A stretch of 64,000 bases of DNA from Limnohabitans sp. (GTDB taxonomy: Bacteria > Pseudomonadota > Gammaproteobacteria > Burkholderiales > Burkholderiaceae_C). The stretch spans positions 19,255-83,254 of the forward strand of contig NZ_JAOASQ010000010.1 in assembly GCF_030158565.1 (NCBI RefSeq), in the 5' to 3' direction. Position 1 is the stretch's first letter, and each line of letters begins with the position of its first letter. A program made the translations under genes and the position numbers. This document shows, piece after piece, positions 63,601 through 64,000 of the stretch. The notes under the pieces were generated by a model. It made no database searches. It was not told the origin of the DNA and saw only the letters and a list, made by a program, of their open reading frames with translations.

Positions 63601-63727
63601 GCGCCACAAAATAGCCCAAGGCCAGGAGCAAGAGCCAGCCCGCCAGCAAGTAGGCCAAGATTTTGGGTAAACGCCCCGTGTAAAGTCGCCGCGTGAGGCT
63701 CAGCCACCATGCCCTGTGAGTCGTCAT
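60644..63727 (-). CDS. Large AsmA/DUF748-type protein
   Basis: A 1027-residue envelope protein. A membrane anchor near the N-terminus (about 19-40, ILAYLLAGWLLLLALGYFVAP) is followed by a long beta-rich periplasmic part with the DUF748/AsmA patterns: LGRDVAIERVAINPLALSVNVMGLSVKD, NIQITDGQFVFDDRPKGVRHTAEAVNFSLPF and LSQLSFAPGRADLDETAVQKLQTLSKAMRERE near the C-terminus. A Pro/Thr/Ala-rich stretch (ANTPASTPSNAGKPAASEPAAA) lies in the middle. Related proteins bridge the two membranes and help move phospholipids. ATG 63727 is preferred over 63787, which adds only an upstream extension. Confidence 0.88.
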   Translation of the reverse strand: MTTHRAWWLSLTRRLYTGRLPKILAYLLAGWLLLLALGYFVAPHLARSVLAAQLGKALGRDVAIERVAINPLALSVNVMGLSVKDRAGAEQLGFEQLHIDLSSASVAQAGIVVDDIRLQAPRVAITRLADGRYDISDWLDRWASGAPSDSGPLPRFSLNNIQITDGQFVFDDRPKGVRHTAEAVNFSLPFISSLPYKADVFVLPAFSAVVDGSPLALQGRSLPFAKSHTSALKIDLDKLDLAQLQAYWPSDLPLRLKSGQLATRLSLDFAHLPDGAPSLSLSGSAQLQGLALTDAAGKPWLGLESLDVHLEKSSPVQQRWLLAQLDLRGLRLGQDAPDAPLQVQTLSARQVQADLQGHRIDAESLQGSGIKARMVRSAYGTVAWLPVLASSSSAAGAAPADKSGPPVWSGVLGRLSLDEVGLRFEDRTLSPVAVQELTHASLSAKQLDIHPEHENTLALNATLNQTGQIKASGSVQLQPLAVRLALETQALPLVPMQGYVAPYLNTSIAQGLLSNKGTLEIRQPADRLLANYKGGLTLGQFRAVDQANSADFLKWKSLYFGEVDFQLEPARLNIGEIALSDFYSRLILNPQGRLNLADILRKPASPSANTPASTPSNAGKPAASEPAAAMPVQIAKVTLQNGRVDFSDRFVKPNYSATVTHLGGSVKGLSSAPDTLADLDLRGNYASNAPVQITARFNPLTEKKFLDLQAKISDIDLVDFSPYSGKYAGYNINKGKLSMDATYKLQDRQLTAQNRLVIDQLTFGEKVESPDATQLPVQLAISLLKNNRGQIDIQLPIAGSLDDPQFSIGGLIFKVIGNLIVKAVTSPFALLGSLFGDSQELSQLSFAPGRADLDETAVQKLQTLSKAMREREGLTLEITASSDSNTDPEGLKRALLERTVLSEKRKDMTPTQRDKTPLADMRLDSSDYATYLARAYQQAKFPKPRNVLGLTQALPVADMEKLMLANLSVGDEELRALATRRAQVVQGWLVEQGQVPLSRIFLLHVKLGASAIGAADAGYNRVNFSLR

Positions 63728-63921
63728 TTTTTTGATTCTGGATGCACAAGCTTTGGATTGTCCCACTCCGAGTGCGTCCCCACGCACAGGATTGACGGCC
63801 TTGTTTTCAGGTCATGCGGCTACGGGCTTCAGGGGATGGCCCAACGGCCAGCAATACCCATGTCACCCGCAAGCCAAGCCCCGAACCCCTACACTACAGG
63901 GTTACCCCCGATATCGAGCCC

Positions 63922-64000
63922 ATGAACGCCTTCACCGACGTCTCTTTTTTCCCGCGCGACGCCAAACCGCTGACCAGTTACCGCAAGTACTGGGCGCAGC
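63922..64000 (+). CDS. ygiQ: Probable YgiQ-family radical SAM protein (first 26 codons only)
   Basis: Only the N-terminus lies in the window: MNAFTDVSFFPRDAKPLTSYRKYWAQ, still open at base 64000. The pattern PL-SYRKYWA close to the start is typical for betaproteobacterial YgiQ proteins, which continue with an APFLP motif beyond this edge. This is recognition from memory on a very short stretch, so it is tentative. It is divergent from the DUF748-type gene with about 195 bases between the starts; this intergenic region shows no clear structure. Confidence 0.5.
   Translation, partial: MNAFTDVSFFPRDAKPLTSYRKYWAQ

Noticed and set aside
63716..63925. Open frame of 69 codons between the DUF748-type gene and ygiQ
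   Set aside because: It begins inside the N-terminus of the opposite gene, has no ribosome site and its composition is not protein-like.

Overview
The window looks like chromosomal DNA from a betaproteobacterium of the order Burkholderiales, most likely family Comamonadaceae. This rests on three things: high GC with strong third-position GC bias, the block ndk-rlmN-rodZ-ispG-hisS-yfgM-bamB-der-hfq-hflX-hflK-hflC-hisZ-purA, and a dihydrolipoamide dehydrogenase carrying its own lipoyl domain. No rRNA, tRNA, transposase, integrase, phage gene or CRISPR array was seen. Genes are densely packed, many with 4-base stop/start overlaps.

Layout. 1-5646: pyruvate dehydrogenase operon (aceE, cut by the window edge, aceF, lipoyl-bearing lpdA), closed by a strong terminator. 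5754-13802: an accessory metabolic region with a class II aldolase-like protein, a TauD-like oxygenase candidate, a + strand operon of small alpha/beta proteins with a Bug-type solute receptor and a RutE-like nitroreductase, and a facing - strand operon of a FAD monooxygenase, an FAH-family hydrolase and a 3'-5' exonuclease. 13956-21248: rbgA GTPase, a RecQ-like helicase with an unusual C-terminus, a 356-base gap filled with degenerate palindromic and tandem repeats, an MFS transporter, a glyoxalase-like protein, an NlpC/P60 peptidase and an isochorismatase-like hydrolase. 21401-29161: prpE, then the 2-oxoglutarate dehydrogenase operon (sucA, sucB, second lpdA), with a structured leader before sucA. 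29275-36936: zapE, two small genes and a DinG-like helicase in a tightly coupled string, then bamD, rluD, scpB and rluB.

37061-52633 is the core housekeeping block: nucleotide, isoprenoid and histidine metabolism, tRNA charging, outer membrane assembly (bamB), ribosome biogenesis (der), RNA chaperone (hfq), membrane protease control (hflKC) and purine synthesis. 52696-64000 holds a Cys/Met-type PLP enzyme, a DUF2189 membrane protein, selU, a tesA-like esterase divergent from an ABC ATPase, rlmB, a small lipoprotein, a two-gene chromate transporter, a yigZ-like gene, a large AsmA/DUF748-type protein and the first codons of a probable ygiQ.

How the genes work together. Two 2-oxo acid dehydrogenase complexes feed acetyl-CoA and succinyl-CoA into central metabolism, and prpE adds propionyl-CoA. 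bamB and bamD both serve outer membrane beta-barrel assembly. rluB, rluD, rlmN, rlmB, der, hflX and rbgA together form a notable concentration of ribosome maturation functions. The most unusual observations are two separate arrays in which a half-site of a palindromic repeat appears as a ladder of equal-length degenerate copies (one in frame inside aceF), the sucA leader, the degenerate phosphoribosyltransferase-like tail on the RecQ homologue, and divergent genes whose ATG codons overlap.
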